Shown one piece after another: positions 8,595-18,208 of a DNA stretch of 48,400 nt. The DNA is from Candidatus Hermodarchaeota archaeon (lineage in GTDB: Archaea; Asgardarchaeota; Hermodarchaeia; Hermodarchaeales; Hermodarchaeaceae). The notes under the pieces were generated by a model, which worked only from the letters and a program-made list of their open reading frames with translations, did not search any database and was not told where the DNA came from. The position numbers were made by a program, and so were the translations under genes. Numbering within the stretch: the first letter of the stretch is position 1; each line of letters opens with the position of its first letter. The stretch is from assembly GCA_016840065.1 (NCBI GenBank), contig JAEOTB010000101.1:1-48400 (forward strand), written 5' to 3'.

Positions 8595-10787
8595 CTAAAC
8601 AAACGGAGTGGTACTAGGTCGCGTTTGTCGGGCTCGTTTACCCCAGGACGTATAGGCTTTCTCCATCTCCGGAGTGACTGTGGGATGTACTTCCTTAATC
8701 GCCTTCATGAAATGTCTTCGATGGACAGTTTCCGTTTCCATATCCTCCTCAAGAGCAGCAAGAGCGGCTTCTCTGCAACATGCTTCAATGTCGCTACCCG
8801 CGAAGCGTTCTGAGGCTTGAACTAGTTCAGCAATCTTAACATCCTTTGCAAGTGGCATGTCTTTCATATAGATTTCAAAGATTTTTCGACGTGCATCAGT
8901 ATCTGGCGCAGGAACAAGTATGTGGCGATCAAACCGACCAGGTCTTAGCAATGCAGAATCTAGGAGATCAGGGCGATTAGTAGCAGCTAGCACGACGACA
9001 TCCTTTAGAGATTGAATTCCATCAATTTCAGTTAGAATTTGACTAATTACACGCTCTGTTACATGCGAGCCGCCAACACCACTACCTCGGGCTGGTGCTA
9101 AAGCGTCAACTTCATCAAAGAAAATAATCGCTGGAGCTGCATGCCTAGCACGCCTGAAAACTTCTCGGACAGCTTTCTCCGATTCACCGACCCATTTACT
9201 GAGAACCTCTGGACCCTTTATACTAATGAAATTTGCTTCACTCTCAGTTGCGACTGCACGAGCGAGGAGAGTTTTGCCACATCCTGGAGGTCCGTATAGG
9301 AGCACACCTCTAGGCGGCTCTACACCTAGACGGGTGAATGCTTCAGGATATCTGAGTGGCCACTCGACTGCTTGCTTCAGTTTCTCTTTAATTTCCTCTA
9401 GCCCACCGATATCCGCCCAGCGAACATTAGGAACTTCAAGAGTTACTTCTCGCATTGCTGTTGGCTGAATTTCTCTTAGGGCGTGTAGGAAATCCTCGTT
9501 AGTCACTCGGAGATCAGCAAGCACTTCTGGTGGAATTTCATCTTCTTCTAGGTTGATACGAGGCAGATAACGGCGTAAGGCTAGCATGGCTGCCTCGCGA
9601 CAAAGGGCAGAAAGGTCAGCACCGACGTAACCATGTGTGATTCCAGACATTGCCTCAATATCCACTGAATCCAAAGGCATTCCCCGAGAATGAATTAGGA
9701 GTATCTGGTGCCGCCCATCACGATCTGGTATTCGAATCTCTATTTCCCGATCAAAACGGCCTGGACGACGAAGTGCTGGGTCGATGGCATTAGGTCGATT
9801 AGAAGCGCCTATTACAATAACTTGTCCACGTTTCTGTAGACCGTCCATGACAGCGAGGAGTTGAGCAACTACCCTCCTTTCAACTTCGCCAAGAACCTCT
9901 TCCCGTTTGGGTGCGATAGCATCAATTTCATCTATGAAGATAATACTAGGAGCATTCTTTTCTGCCTCTTCAAAGATTTGGCGAAGCCGTTTCTCTGACT
10001 CGCCGTAGAATTTACTCATTATTTCGGGACCGTTGATGGAGATGAAATGTGCCTCTGATTCATTTGCTACTGCTTGCGCAAGTAATGTCTTGCCACAACC
10101 TGGGGGTCCGTGTAGAAGAACTCCTTTCGGCGGAGTTATACCAAGGCGAGCAAAAAGTTCTGGGTGTTTCAGAGGGAGTTCTACCATCTCTCGTATTCGT
10201 TGGATTTCATCACCAAGACCACCGATTTCTTCGTATGTTATGTAAGGAATCCCTGTCTCTAACTCTTTTGGAGGCTCACTAAGTATTGTAAGCTGAGTGT
10301 TCAGAACAACAAGCCCAATCCCTGTGGGGCGTAGGCGACGTACAACGAATCGAACTGGACGACCTAATATTGATACATGAACAGTGTCGTCCTTTGTTAC
10401 TGGGCAATTCAGTAACTTCTGTTTCACGAATTCATCAAAATCTTTTGCTGGAAATCTCATTTCTAGAGGTGCAAGGACTATGGAGGCTGTTGACCGTTCC
10501 TGAACAGGATAGGCTGAAACGTGCTCTTCAAGGCTAGCCCCCGCATTTCTACGCATACGTCCATCCATTCGTATGATTCGCTGCCCCTCATCCTGAGGAT
10601 AAGCAGGCCATACAATACCTGCTGTTACTTTCCGTCCCTTGACTCCTAGAATGTCACCAGTTTGCACTCCTAGTGATTCCATTGTTGAAGTGTCAATTCG
10701 AACAATGAACCGTCCGGCATCACGTTCATGAGCCTTTTTTACTCGAAGTGTGATAGATTTACCTTTGGGTTGAATTTCATCTTCCAA
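8595..10787 (-). CDS. cdc48: CDC48/VCP-type double AAA+ ATPase
   Basis: Hexameric AAA+ unfoldase, 730 aa. It has an N-terminal double-psi barrel/CDC48 domain (residues ~8-180) and two AAA modules. D1 carries [12 protein letters not shown] and [15 protein letters not shown]2 carries [12 protein letters not shown] and [14 protein letters not shown]. Arginine-finger RRPGRFDRE and LRPGRFDRH follow in each, so both sites look intact. The start is a TTG with GGGAT upstream. It ends the minus-strand run with EF-1-beta. Likely role: protein unfolding for the proteasome and remodelling of complexes. Confidence 0.97.
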   Translation of the reverse strand: MEDEIQPKGKSITLRVKKAHERDAGRFIVRIDTSTMESLGVQTGDILGVKGRKVTAGIVWPAYPQDEGQRIIRMDGRMRRNAGASLEEHVSAYPVQERSTASIVLAPLEMRFPAKDFDEFVKQKLLNCPVTKDDTVHVSILGRPVRFVVRRLRPTGIGLVVLNTQLTILSEPPKELETGIPYITYEEIGGLGDEIQRIREMVELPLKHPELFARLGITPPKGVLLHGPPGCGKTLLAQAVANESEAHFISINGPEIMSKFYGESEKRLRQIFEEAEKNAPSIIFIDEIDAIAPKREEVLGEVERRVVAQLLAVMDGLQKRGQVIVIGASNRPNAIDPALRRPGRFDREIEIRIPDRDGRHQILLIHSRGMPLDSVDIEAMSGITHGYVGADLSALCREAAMLALRRYLPRINLEEDEIPPEVLADLRVTNEDFLHALREIQPTAMREVTLEVPNVRWADIGGLEEIKEKLKQAVEWPLRYPEAFTRLGVEPPRGVLLYGPPGCGKTLLARAVATESEANFISIKGPEVLSKWVGESEKAVREVFRRARHAAPAIIFFDEVDALAPARGSGVGGSHVTERVISQILTEIDGIQSLKDVVVLAATNRPDLLDSALLRPGRFDRHILVPAPDTDARRKIFEIYMKDMPLAKDVKIAELVQASERFAGSDIEACCREAALAALEEDMETETVHRRHFMKAIKEVHPTVTPEMEKAYTSWGKRARQTRPSTTPFV

Positions 10788-10923
10788 GTCTTATCCCAGC
10801 TATTAAGGTGAAATTTAGGCTTTTAACTTCGTCGGCGTCACGATTCACCCTTCCGATGTTACTATTATGATTGAAGAGTGGAAAACTCTTGAAAGGTCAT
10901 GTCTTTGGTGTGGATGTGAGAAG

Positions 10924-11190
10924 CTAGAGGAGTGAGACCGCCTCGATAACGACCTCACCTACTCCTGGAATCTCTTGAACTATTTTCTCTACTAAATCTG
11001 TTCCACCAGCTTCGTCTCCGACAATGAACCGCATTCGAAGAGCAGATAATGGACCAAAGATTGGTACCTCTTCGAACCCTTCAATTTCTGCTTTACCTTG
11101 AAGGGACTGCTTGATTCGCTGCTTCAACTCTGGTAGTGGGATAGCTACATCCTCTGGCATAATTTTCATGATTGCAAGAACATTGCCCAA
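10924..11190 (-). CDS. ef1b: Translation elongation factor EF-1 beta
   Basis: Guanine nucleotide exchange domain for EF-1-alpha, 88 aa. It shows the MGNVLAIMKIMPEDVAI opening and ferredoxin-like fold length of aEF-1-beta, ending PGVGEVVIEAVSLL. TTG 11190 is chosen because the GAGGAGG SD lies 7 nt upstream; GTG 11196 is too close to it. It lies 43 nt after a zinc-ribbon protein gene. Confidence 0.93.
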   Translation of the reverse strand: MGNVLAIMKIMPEDVAIPLPELKQRIKQSLQGKAEIEGFEEVPIFGPLSALRMRFIVGDEAGGTDLVEKIVQEIPGVGEVVIEAVSLL

Positions 11191-11233
11191 AAACACAACC
11201 TCCTCAAGAAATCTAGGACTCTTGTATTACCAA

Positions 11234-11410
11234 CTAAGGCCCCTTAAAATTACAACCTGCACAGGTGTATGGATTTGCAAATTCCCGGCACTTCTCGCAT
11301 CGCCAAAGTGTTAATCCGCCACAAGAAGGGCATGTGAAATGAACAGAATTTTCACGAGGACTAACTAGACCACCGCAAGAATTGCAAAAAGGGGTTTTAT
11401 GTTCACTCAA
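11234..11410 (-). CDS. Small zinc-ribbon protein (HVO_2753-like family)
   Basis: A 58-aa protein with four zinc-knuckle pairs: CNSCGG, CPSCGG, CEKC and CAGC. It ends in NFKGP, and the LWRC and NPYTC segments match the short archaeal two-zinc-finger family exemplified by haloarchaeal HVO_2753, which is typically encoded next to EF-1-beta. The only plausible start is TTG 11410. Function is unknown; the fold suggests nucleic-acid or ribosome binding. It is co-directional with EF-1-beta and CDC48. Confidence 0.9.
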   Translation of the reverse strand: MSEHKTPFCNSCGGLVSPRENSVHFTCPSCGGLTLWRCEKCREFANPYTCAGCNFKGP

Positions 11411-11490
11411 AGTTTTCGCCTTTAATCGTGGTTCTGCACCCTTCAGAGATGTACGGTTCTTAAATGTTATTCAACATCATTCCATTCAAT

Positions 11491-12018
11491 CTAAGTTCTT
11501 CTTTTTGAAATAGCCCTACGCTTTAATGATGTCCCACAATGTGGACAAGCTTCACCTTTGGAACGGTTCGGAAAACTCTTTGAGCAGCCCGGACAGTATG
11601 TTTTCCACTTAATTACCTCGCGAATACCACGTTCCCCTACAGGACGAAACTTGATAGCCAGAGCCGAAGCAATATTCTGAATTACATAGTCATTAGATAG
11701 CACTATTGCTGTATAGCCTTGTTTAGTAAGATCAAGAGCAAGAGCAAGGAGTTGTTTATCGGGTTCAGACAAGTATTGAAGGTCGCCTAGGGCAATCGCT
11801 GCTTCAACTACTGCATTTATAGAGAAATGTGTAGGCTCCAAAATTCTAAGTTTCCCTGAATTCAGTAGCATTAGAACGATACTATCAAGTTTCTTCCGTT
11901 TCATTTCCTCTACTAGAGCTGGTGTGGTAGCTAACTGAACTTCAGAGGCTGAGTAGTGTAGCTGCCCCATAAGAGCTGAGGTATCAACGACGAAAATCAG
12001 TGAATCAGAATCCGCCAT
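11491..12018 (-). CDS. nob1: rRNA maturation endonuclease Nob1
   Basis: PIN-domain endonuclease that cuts the 3' end of 16S rRNA, about 175 aa. The PIN core starts FVVDTSALMG, and later acidic residues (EPDKQLLALA and SNDYVIQN) complete the active site. The C-terminal zinc ribbon has CPGC ... CPHC. ATG 12018 is chosen because AAGGTGA lies 5 nt upstream. It follows NAD kinase by a few nucleotides. Other 40S/30S assembly factors (Dim2, RIO1, Nep1, KsgA) occur elsewhere in the window. Confidence 0.93.
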   Translation of the reverse strand: MADSDSLIFVVDTSALMGQLHYSASEVQLATTPALVEEMKRKKLDSIVLMLLNSGKLRILEPTHFSINAVVEAAIALGDLQYLSEPDKQLLALALDLTKQGYTAIVLSNDYVIQNIASALAIKFRPVGERGIREVIKWKTYCPGCSKSFPNRSKGEACPHCGTSLKRRAISKRRT

Positions 12019-12023
12019 CGAAG

Positions 12024-12839
12024 TCACCTTAGAAGTTTTCCTTGTAAGCGGTGATAGAAACTGCTGTGTCGACGAAGGATTAGCAGAGGCGACTCAGATT
12101 TTCTCACAGTTACAGGAGCATCAGCTGGAATTTGATTTACTAGCTCTCCATCTATTACAAGATTAGACTTTATCCTGGCTCGTAAAGTGAGAGTGATTGT
12201 ATCAGGGACAACTAGGGGAAGCATGCTGTTTCGTAATGGTGCAGCAGCAATAATGAGGATAGCATCAACACGAGGATGGATAACTGGCCCTCCTAATGAA
12301 AGGCTGTGACCAGTTGATCCGGTTGGTGTTGCGATAGCAAGTCCATCACCACGGAACTTGAATTTGGAGTCCTCATCGAGTTGGATTTGGAAAACTGGAG
12401 GGCGTCCCTGTTTCTGAGGGAATAATGACACTTCATTTGCAGCGTCAGGGAATTTAGATTTCTGGAACCTTATCGAGAGGCGAGTTAACTCTTGAACTTC
12501 ACACTCACCTGCAAGCACTTGATTTATTAGAGTCTCCGCATCCCCAATTTCACATTCAGAGAGGAATCCAAAGGAGTGAAGGTTAACGGGCACTATCGGT
12601 ACGCCAGTAGGGAGTGAACGTGCCGCATGGAGAGTTGTTCCGTCACCTCCGAGTGTCACGACAAAATCCGCTTGTAGATTAGCTAGAGGAACACCTAATT
12701 CAGAACGGTTTAGTTTTTCCGCTAAGTGACTAGGCATCTGCACTGAAAGCTCCTTGGCTTCTAGAAAAGCTAAGAGCCGACTAGCTTCCCTTTCGCCTGC
12801 TGCGAAATTTGGTCGTGTGACTAGTCCAACTGTCTTCAT
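12024..12839 (-). CDS. nadK: NAD kinase
   Basis: Phosphorylates NAD to NADP, about 271 aa. It shows the GGDGTTLHAAR motif of the ATP-NAD kinase family, FLSECEIGD, and the second conserved block with TPTGSTGHSLSLGGPV that binds NAD. ATG 12839 is chosen over a TTG one codon upstream. A TATA-like TTATAAAC (minus strand, ~12861-12868) lies only ~23 nt upstream, so the mRNA may be leaderless. It is divergent from IF5A and followed by Nob1. Confidence 0.95.
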   Translation of the reverse strand: MKTVGLVTRPNFAAGEREASRLLAFLEAKELSVQMPSHLAEKLNRSELGVPLANLQADFVVTLGGDGTTLHAARSLPTGVPIVPVNLHSFGFLSECEIGDAETLINQVLAGECEVQELTRLSIRFQKSKFPDAANEVSLFPQKQGRPPVFQIQLDEDSKFKFRGDGLAIATPTGSTGHSLSLGGPVIHPRVDAILIIAAAPLRNSMLPLVVPDTITLTLRARIKSNLVIDGELVNQIPADAPVTVRKSESPLLILRRHSSFYHRLQGKLLR

Positions 12840-12895
12840 CAAAGAATCATCTCATTCCAAGTTTATAACAGATTCCTGGCAACAACAAACAGCCT

Positions 12896-12905
12896 AAAAG
12901 TTTAA
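12896..12905 (+). promoter_or_regulatory. TATA-like promoter of the IF5A gene
   Basis: AAAAGTTTAA lies about 40 nt upstream of ATG 12943, and an SD-like AAGGTGG lies between. Spacing fits an archaeal BRE/TATA with a short leader. It shares the ~100 nt divergent region with the NAD kinase promoter on the other strand. Confidence 0.55.
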
Positions 12906-12942
12906 GTGAGTTATACTGTTTTATCCGAAAAGGTGGCAGTAG

Positions 12943-13347
12943 ATGTCCATAAAAATTGTTGAAGCAGGTAGCCTGAAAATAGGTCGCTACATCTTAATTG
13001 ACGAGGAGCCATGTCGTATCGTTAGTTTAGAGAAAAGCAAGTCTGGGAAGCATGGACACGCAAAGGCTAGAATAGTTGCTGTAGGATTATTTGATGATGT
13101 GAAGCGGAGTATCGTTTTGCCGACTGATGCAAAAGTTCAATCACCTATCATCGACAAACGCGTTGCTCAAATAAATTTCATCACAGACGCGACTCCCCCT
13201 ATGTTAGGCCTAATGGATATGGAAAACTACGAAAACTTCGAGATGCCGATACCTGAAGAAGATTCGCTTGAAGGAACAATTGCGCAGGGCGCCCAAGTTG
13301 AATATTGGATTGTAATGGAACGCCGAAAATTAATCCGTGTTCGTTAG
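12943..13347 (+). CDS. eif5a: Translation factor aIF5A
   Basis: Hypusine-carrying elongation factor, 134 aa. The exposed loop KSKSGKHGHAKARI contains the lysine (about Lys36) that is converted to deoxyhypusine. An OB-fold domain follows. ATG 12943 has an SD-like AGGTGG upstream. The gene for its modifying enzyme, deoxyhypusine synthase, starts 52 nt downstream on the same strand, so factor and enzyme are likely co-expressed. Confidence 0.97.
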   Translation: MSIKIVEAGSLKIGRYILIDEEPCRIVSLEKSKSGKHGHAKARIVAVGLFDDVKRSIVLPTDAKVQSPIIDKRVAQINFITDATPPMLGLMDMENYENFEMPIPEEDSLEGTIAQGAQVEYWIVMERRKLIRVR

Positions 13348-13399
13348 CACAGCAGTTTATTCTTCCAGCATCTATTAACAGATTTTTGGTATTTACACG

Positions 13400-14335
13400 A
13401 TGCAAGAACATAATGTTAAGCAGATGATAATAAAGCCTAGAATGACCATCAGTGAGCTTGTATCACAATATGGTCAAGCTGGTGTTTTAGGGGCAGGGCG
13501 ATTAGCACGAGCAGTTAGCATTGTACGCAATATGTTTCACTCCGATGAATATCTGGTGTTTCTATCAATGGCTGGACCTATGATAGCGGGAGGATTACGA
13601 AACATCATAACAGATCTAATTCGTAATAACCGGATACAAATTATTGTAACTAACGGAGCAAATGTCGTACATGATATAATTGAGGCGATTGGAGGGCGTC
13701 ATGTACGAGGGGCTATGAATGTTGACGATTGCGAACTAGCAGAGAATAAAATTGGAAGAGCTGGCGACATCTTTGTGGAGACTTCCTCCTTTGAAAAACT
13801 TGAAGATTTTCTGATGAAGTTTCTCAATGATATTCCTGAAGAACAACGTGTTTCGGGTTTATCTCCCTCTGAACTAATCGGTGAACTCGGTAAACGGCTA
13901 GAGGACTCGCAGTCCTTCATCAGACAAGCGTATTTACACGAAGTACCTGTATTCTGCCCAGGGATTCTAGACTCCATGCTAGGCCTTCACCTTGCTCTAT
14001 TCGGACAACTACAGAAACTCAGACTTGACGGTTTGAAAGACATGAAGATACTTCATGATAAGATATTCGAGGTTAGACAAGTCGGTGCATTGATTCTTGG
14101 AGGAGGGCTACCGAAACATTTCACACTAGGCGCTAATATTCTCCGTGGAGGGATAGATAGTGCCATTCAGATTACTACTGCTCGTGATGAGGACGGGAGC
14201 CTTAGTGGTGCAAAGCTTCAAGAGGGAATCTCATGGGGTAAAGTGAAATCTTCAGCATCTTTTGAAACGGTCATCGGAGACGCTACCTTACTCTTTCCAC
14301 TCATAATAGGTGCGACACTAGACATGAAACTCTAG
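13400..14335 (+). CDS. dys: Deoxyhypusine synthase
   Basis: Transfers the aminobutyl group of spermidine to the IF5A lysine using NAD, 311 aa. It shows the NAD-binding fold segments (FLSMAGPMIAGG, VTNGANVVHD) and the active-site block LILGGGLPKHFTLGAN, whose Lys forms the enzyme-imine. Further conserved residues lie in SGAKLQEGISWGKV. It directly follows its substrate gene. Whether the archaeon makes hypusine or stops at deoxyhypusine cannot be told here. Confidence 0.96.
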   Translation: MQEHNVKQMIIKPRMTISELVSQYGQAGVLGAGRLARAVSIVRNMFHSDEYLVFLSMAGPMIAGGLRNIITDLIRNNRIQIIVTNGANVVHDIIEAIGGRHVRGAMNVDDCELAENKIGRAGDIFVETSSFEKLEDFLMKFLNDIPEEQRVSGLSPSELIGELGKRLEDSQSFIRQAYLHEVPVFCPGILDSMLGLHLALFGQLQKLRLDGLKDMKILHDKIFEVRQVGALILGGGLPKHFTLGANILRGGIDSAIQITTARDEDGSLSGAKLQEGISWGKVKSSASFETVIGDATLLFPLIIGATLDMKL

Positions 14336-14413
14336 CTTGAATGTTGAGAAGAAAAAGCATTAATACTCCGCGCTTTGTATCCTTGGGTGTATTATTGAAA
14401 GTAGGAAGACACT

Positions 14414-15766
14414 ATGGTTCTTGGAAAATTAGGTTCAGCGCTCCATGCTGCTGTGCAGAAGTTACTTCGTTCCCCACTAGTTGACGAGAAATCAGTTAAA
14501 GAACTTGTAAAAGATCTTCAACGCGCACTCCTCCAAGCTGATGTCAATGTTCGATTAGTGATGGAATTAACCAAACGTATAGAAGAACGCTCCTTAAAGG
14601 ATGAGATAGCTCCAGGGGTTTCCCGTCGAGAATATGTTATCAAGGTTGTTTACGAAGAGCTGACTGCTATTCTAGGGGAGAAGTCTGTTCCTCTGACCCT
14701 AAAAGCAGGAAAGCCAAATGTGTACCTTGTAGTGGGAATCCAAGGGAGTGGCAAGACCACAACGATTGGAAAGCTAGCCAAACTGATCAAGAAAAAGGGT
14801 CATCGCGTTGGTGTTGTAGCAGCTGATACGTTTCGTCCAGGTGCATACGACCAGCTCCATCAACTTGCGGAACAAGCTGATGTGCCATTTTTCGGAGAAC
14901 CGAAGGCAAAGGACTCGGTTAAAATTGCTCAGAAAGGAGTTAAACACTTCACATCTGAAAAAGCGGAAGTCATCATTGTAGATACATCAGGCCGTCATAA
15001 AGAGGAGAAAGGCCTTATTCGAGAGATGCAACAAATAGCAAAAGCAATCAAACCAACTGAGATAATACTAGTTGTTGATGGGACATTAGGTCAGCAGGCA
15101 GCAGTACAAGCAGCCGCCTTTCATGCAGCAACACCCATAGGTTCGATAATTGTAACAAAGTTAGACGGTTCAGCTCGTGGAGGTGGCGCGCTCTCTGCAG
15201 TCGCTGCTACAGGTGCTCCAATTAAATATATTGGCACAGGCGAGAAAATCGATGCAATAGAACAGTTTGTACCAACTAAATTTGTTGGTCAGCTCTTAGG
15301 AATGGCGGATTTCGAAGCATTGCTACAAAGAGTAAAAGACGCCGAAGCGATGCCAGAGAAAGAGTTAGCAAAAGCCATTATGTCAGGTCGTTTCACACTA
15401 AAGGATATGATGGCACAAGTGGAAGCGATGGGGAAGGTGGGGTCGCTTAGTAAAATTCTGAGCATGTTAGGTCTTGGTTACAAAGTTCCCAAAGAAATGC
15501 AGCAAACTGCAACAGAAAATCTTGAGAAATGGAAGGTCATAATGAAGTCAATGACCGAAGAAGAAATGGAAACACCCAAATGTATCCACCGCTCTCGGAC
15601 AGACCGAATCGCTCGTGGAGCTGGTTGCCAACCCAAAGACGTGAAAGAACTCTTGCGCCAGTATAGCCAGTCCAAACGCCTCATTAAATCACTCCGGAAA
15701 CGGCGTGGGGGAATGCGTCTACCAGGAATGCTAGGTGGTCAACAGCTTCCAAAGGGCGGCCGCTAG
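14414..15766 (+). CDS. srp54: Signal recognition particle 54 kDa protein
   Basis: SRP GTPase that binds signal peptides and 7S RNA, 450 aa. The N domain is followed by the G domain with GIQGSGKTTTIGKLA (G1), DTFRPGA, DTSGRH (G3) and TKLDGSARGGGALS (G4). The M domain has the helix-turn-helix RNA-binding region ending in KSLRKRRGGMRLPG. ATG start with GTAGGAAG upstream. TrmY starts 2 nt after its stop. Confidence 0.97.
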   Translation: MVLGKLGSALHAAVQKLLRSPLVDEKSVKELVKDLQRALLQADVNVRLVMELTKRIEERSLKDEIAPGVSRREYVIKVVYEELTAILGEKSVPLTLKAGKPNVYLVVGIQGSGKTTTIGKLAKLIKKKGHRVGVVAADTFRPGAYDQLHQLAEQADVPFFGEPKAKDSVKIAQKGVKHFTSEKAEVIIVDTSGRHKEEKGLIREMQQIAKAIKPTEIILVVDGTLGQQAAVQAAAFHAATPIGSIIVTKLDGSARGGGALSAVAATGAPIKYIGTGEKIDAIEQFVPTKFVGQLLGMADFEALLQRVKDAEAMPEKELAKAIMSGRFTLKDMMAQVEAMGKVGSLSKILSMLGLGYKVPKEMQQTATENLEKWKVIMKSMTEEEMETPKCIHRSRTDRIARGAGCQPKDVKELLRQYSQSKRLIKSLRKRRGGMRLPGMLGGQQLPKGGR

Positions 15767-15767
15767 G

Positions 15768-16349
15768 GTGCGAACATTAAACATCGTCATTGATTCTCCT
15801 GCTGAATTCGTAATTTCGAAGACCGAATTGGATATTGGACTTGTTACCAACCCATATCGAGATATCGCACATTGTGTTAGGGCTGCCCTGTGCATTTCTC
15901 ACGACCTACGAAGATGGGTAAACCTAGTGATATGCTTTGACAAGATTGGACCTATGTCACTCCATTTAGATCCCAAATCAATACGGTATATGGGAACTGA
16001 TGAAAGGTCGATTCTTCTCCTTCTTGTGAAAGGGCAGAACCAAATGGGAAAGAGAAAACAACACACTCCAATTGGTCTGCGAATCAGTTCTTCAACCTCA
16101 GAAGAAACAGTATCTAAATTGACTGAGAAAGACACTTTGTTTCTCTCACCTGGTACGACAGCCAACTGGCAGAACCCCGTTACCAGTTTCGAAGAAATAG
16201 TGATGTATTGTCCATTATCGGAGGGGTTACTTCCTCGGTGGGCGACTTCCTCTAATGGGCACTACTATAAAGACTATCATAGACGCGACCTAGCTATTTT
16301 AGAGATTTTACATCAACTTGATATGATTAGTTGGGAAAAAGGAAAATAA
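15768..16349 (+). CDS. trmY: tRNA (pseudouridine-54-N1)-methyltransferase TrmY
   Basis: SPOUT-family methyltransferase that turns pseudouridine 54 of tRNA into N1-methylpseudouridine; about 193 aa. Family signs are the HCVRAALCISHDLRRWVNL block, the IGP ... GTDERSILLLLVKG segment, and LSPGT near the knot. GTG 15768 directly after the SRP54 stop is taken as start; upstream in-frame sequence lies inside srp54. The next gene encodes Pus10, which makes pseudouridine 54, so the two enzymes act in sequence. A C-terminal extension beyond the knot (~residues 160-193) is less conserved. Confidence 0.85.
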   Translation: MRTLNIVIDSPAEFVISKTELDIGLVTNPYRDIAHCVRAALCISHDLRRWVNLVICFDKIGPMSLHLDPKSIRYMGTDERSILLLLVKGQNQMGKRKQHTPIGLRISSSTSEETVSKLTEKDTLFLSPGTTANWQNPVTSFEEIVMYCPLSEGLLPRWATSSNGHYYKDYHRRDLAILEILHQLDMISWEKGK

Positions 16350-16379
16350 CAAGATAAACCATCAAACGATGCTTGAATA

Positions 16380-17741
16380 ATGACAGTTAGTAAATTGATG
16401 AAGAAAGCTGAGAAGCTCTTAACCCGATATCCTTTGTGCGACTGGTGTCTTGGTCGGCAATTTGCCATTCTAGGGTATGGTTTATCAAACCAAATGCGTG
16501 GGAACGCCTTCAAAACCCTTCTTCTATTAGCAGGCACTGAAACCTACCATAAAGATAGAAAACGTGGAATTACTCACTTGAAGCGATTAGCTGAAAATGG
16601 AATGTTCCTTCCAGCGCTTCAATTTCTTAAGAAAGAAGGTATCAATGGGATTACTCCTGTTCAGCAGTGTAGCATTTGTCTTGGCATTATGGAAAGGATT
16701 AGAGAGATCGCTGATTTATCGATTCAGCAACTAAAAGGATGGGAGGCTACATCCATTCTTCTCGGTTCAAGAATCTCGCCAGATTTCATTGAAAGAGAGG
16801 AGCAATTACGGAGTGAAATACAAATAGAAAGCGGAGAGCCACTGAAAGCGGAGCTAAACCGAGAAATTGGTAAATTAGTTACAAAACAGCTCGACATTCC
16901 TGTTGATTTTAAATCACCTAGTATCGTTGTTGTTGTACACATCCCATCGTTTGAAGTGGAGCTTCATGTGAACTCGCTCTTCATCTATGGTCGATACAGG
17001 AAGCTTGTACGGGGGATTCCGCAAACAAAATGGCCCTGCCGAGAATGTTTAGGACAAGGATGTTCAAGATGCAAAGATACAGGAAAAATGTACCCCGAAT
17101 CAGTTGAAGAACTAATTGCCGCACCACTACTAGATGTGACCCATGGAAAAAGCGTAAGGTTCCACGGTGCAGGCCGTGAAGATATCGATGCATGTATGCT
17201 AGGAAATGGACGTCCCTTTGTTATAGAGATTCTTACACCAAGAAAACGAAACATAGACCTTGAGGAAGCAGCAAAGAAAATTAACCAGTTTGCACAAGGA
17301 AAAGTAGAAGTTGACCAGTTACGTTTTTCGACTAAAGAGATGGTGAAACTTCTCAAAAGCAGTTCAGCGACTACGGAAAAAACCTACAAAGTAATCGCCC
17401 AAACTGAAAAACCGCTTCACCCAAAGGCGCAAGAGAAACTCGAAACAATACCAATGCCCCTTGAAATAATGCAGCGCACACCCCAGCGAGTAATCCATCG
17501 ACGAGCCGATAAAGTTCGGAGAAAGCAGATATATGAATTAAGAGTCACCTCTCTGAAAAGTGATAGGATAATCCTTTTGATACGTTGCCAAGGCGGTCTA
17601 TACATTAAAGAATTCATATCTGGAGACGATGATCGCACGACGCCTAGCATTACTGAAATCCTAGGAAAGACCATCAAGTGCATACAACTAGATGTAATTG
17701 ATGTTAATCTCCCAGACGAAGTACTTCATGGTGAAAACTGA
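16380..17741 (+). CDS. pus10: tRNA pseudouridine(54/55) synthase Pus10
   Basis: Archaeal Pus10 isomerises U54 and U55 of the tRNA T-loop; 453 aa. The N-terminal accessory domain carries zinc cysteines (CDWCLG, CSICLG, and later CREC ... CSRC). The C-terminal catalytic domain shows RFHGAGREDIDACMLGNG, with the catalytic Asp in REDID, and GRPFVIEI. ATG start 30 nt after trmY. A T-tract right after the stop is a likely terminator. In one tRNA of this window (tRNA-Leu) the T-loop substrate is interrupted by an intron. Confidence 0.96.
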   Translation: MTVSKLMKKAEKLLTRYPLCDWCLGRQFAILGYGLSNQMRGNAFKTLLLLAGTETYHKDRKRGITHLKRLAENGMFLPALQFLKKEGINGITPVQQCSICLGIMERIREIADLSIQQLKGWEATSILLGSRISPDFIEREEQLRSEIQIESGEPLKAELNREIGKLVTKQLDIPVDFKSPSIVVVVHIPSFEVELHVNSLFIYGRYRKLVRGIPQTKWPCRECLGQGCSRCKDTGKMYPESVEELIAAPLLDVTHGKSVRFHGAGREDIDACMLGNGRPFVIEILTPRKRNIDLEEAAKKINQFAQGKVEVDQLRFSTKEMVKLLKSSSATTEKTYKVIAQTEKPLHPKAQEKLETIPMPLEIMQRTPQRVIHRRADKVRRKQIYELRVTSLKSDRIILLIRCQGGLYIKEFISGDDDRTTPSITEILGKTIKCIQLDVIDVNLPDEVLHGEN

Positions 17742-17749
17742 CTTTTTTA
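17742..17749 (+). terminator. T-tract terminator after pus10
   Basis: Six consecutive T (17743-17748) directly follow the pus10 stop and precede the eL21 promoter, as expected of an archaeal U-run terminator. No stable hairpin is evident. Confidence 0.5.
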
Positions 17750-17815
17750 CTAGTGCCTATTACTTCAAGCAATACAAGCGCTTCTTCATTTCATCACAAT
17801 AACAAGTGGAGTAAT

Positions 17816-17828
17816 AATCTTTAAAAGA
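17816..17828 (+). promoter_or_regulatory. TATA-like promoter of the eL21-rpoF run
   Basis: AATCTTTAAAAGA lies about 50-60 nt upstream of the eL21 start and after the pus10 terminator. It fits an archaeal TATA box for eL21, RpoF and the genes behind them. Confidence 0.5.
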
Positions 17829-17877
17829 CCATTCAACCAAGTCGCCACTGCCAAGAATGATTAAGAGATGGTCACGT

Positions 17878-18186
17878 ATGGTAAAACGTAGCCATGGTTA
17901 CCGTGTCGGTAGTAGAAAGATGATGACGAAAAACCCTCGTAAGAGAGGTTTACCACCACTCGGTAAACTTCTACGCACTTATGAGAATGGAGAACGTGTC
18001 GAGATTATTATCGACCCTTCAATTCATGGTGGACAGCCACATCGTCGGTTTCACGGACGTGTAGGAATTATTAAGGATAAAAGAGGAAATTCCTACGAGG
18101 TTGTCGCCATGCTAGGTAAAAAAGAGAAACTGTTGATAATTCGACCAGAACATCTTCGTCCTTGCAGCGGTGGAGAATCTAAATAA
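17878..18186 (+). CDS. rpl21e: 50S ribosomal protein eL21
   Basis: About 102 aa. It opens MVKRSHGYRVGSRK and continues with RGLPPLGKLLRTYENGE and HRRFHGRVG, the L21e signature. ATG 17878 is preferred to an ATG at 17857 because the family starts here. It leads the eL21-RpoF-DUF655-KsgA order that is widely conserved in archaea. Confidence 0.96.
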   Translation: MVKRSHGYRVGSRKMMTKNPRKRGLPPLGKLLRTYENGERVEIIIDPSIHGGQPHRRFHGRVGIIKDKRGNSYEVVAMLGKKEKLLIIRPEHLRPCSGGESK

Positions 18187-18208
18187 TATGTTAGCAGGGG
18201 AAAATTAG

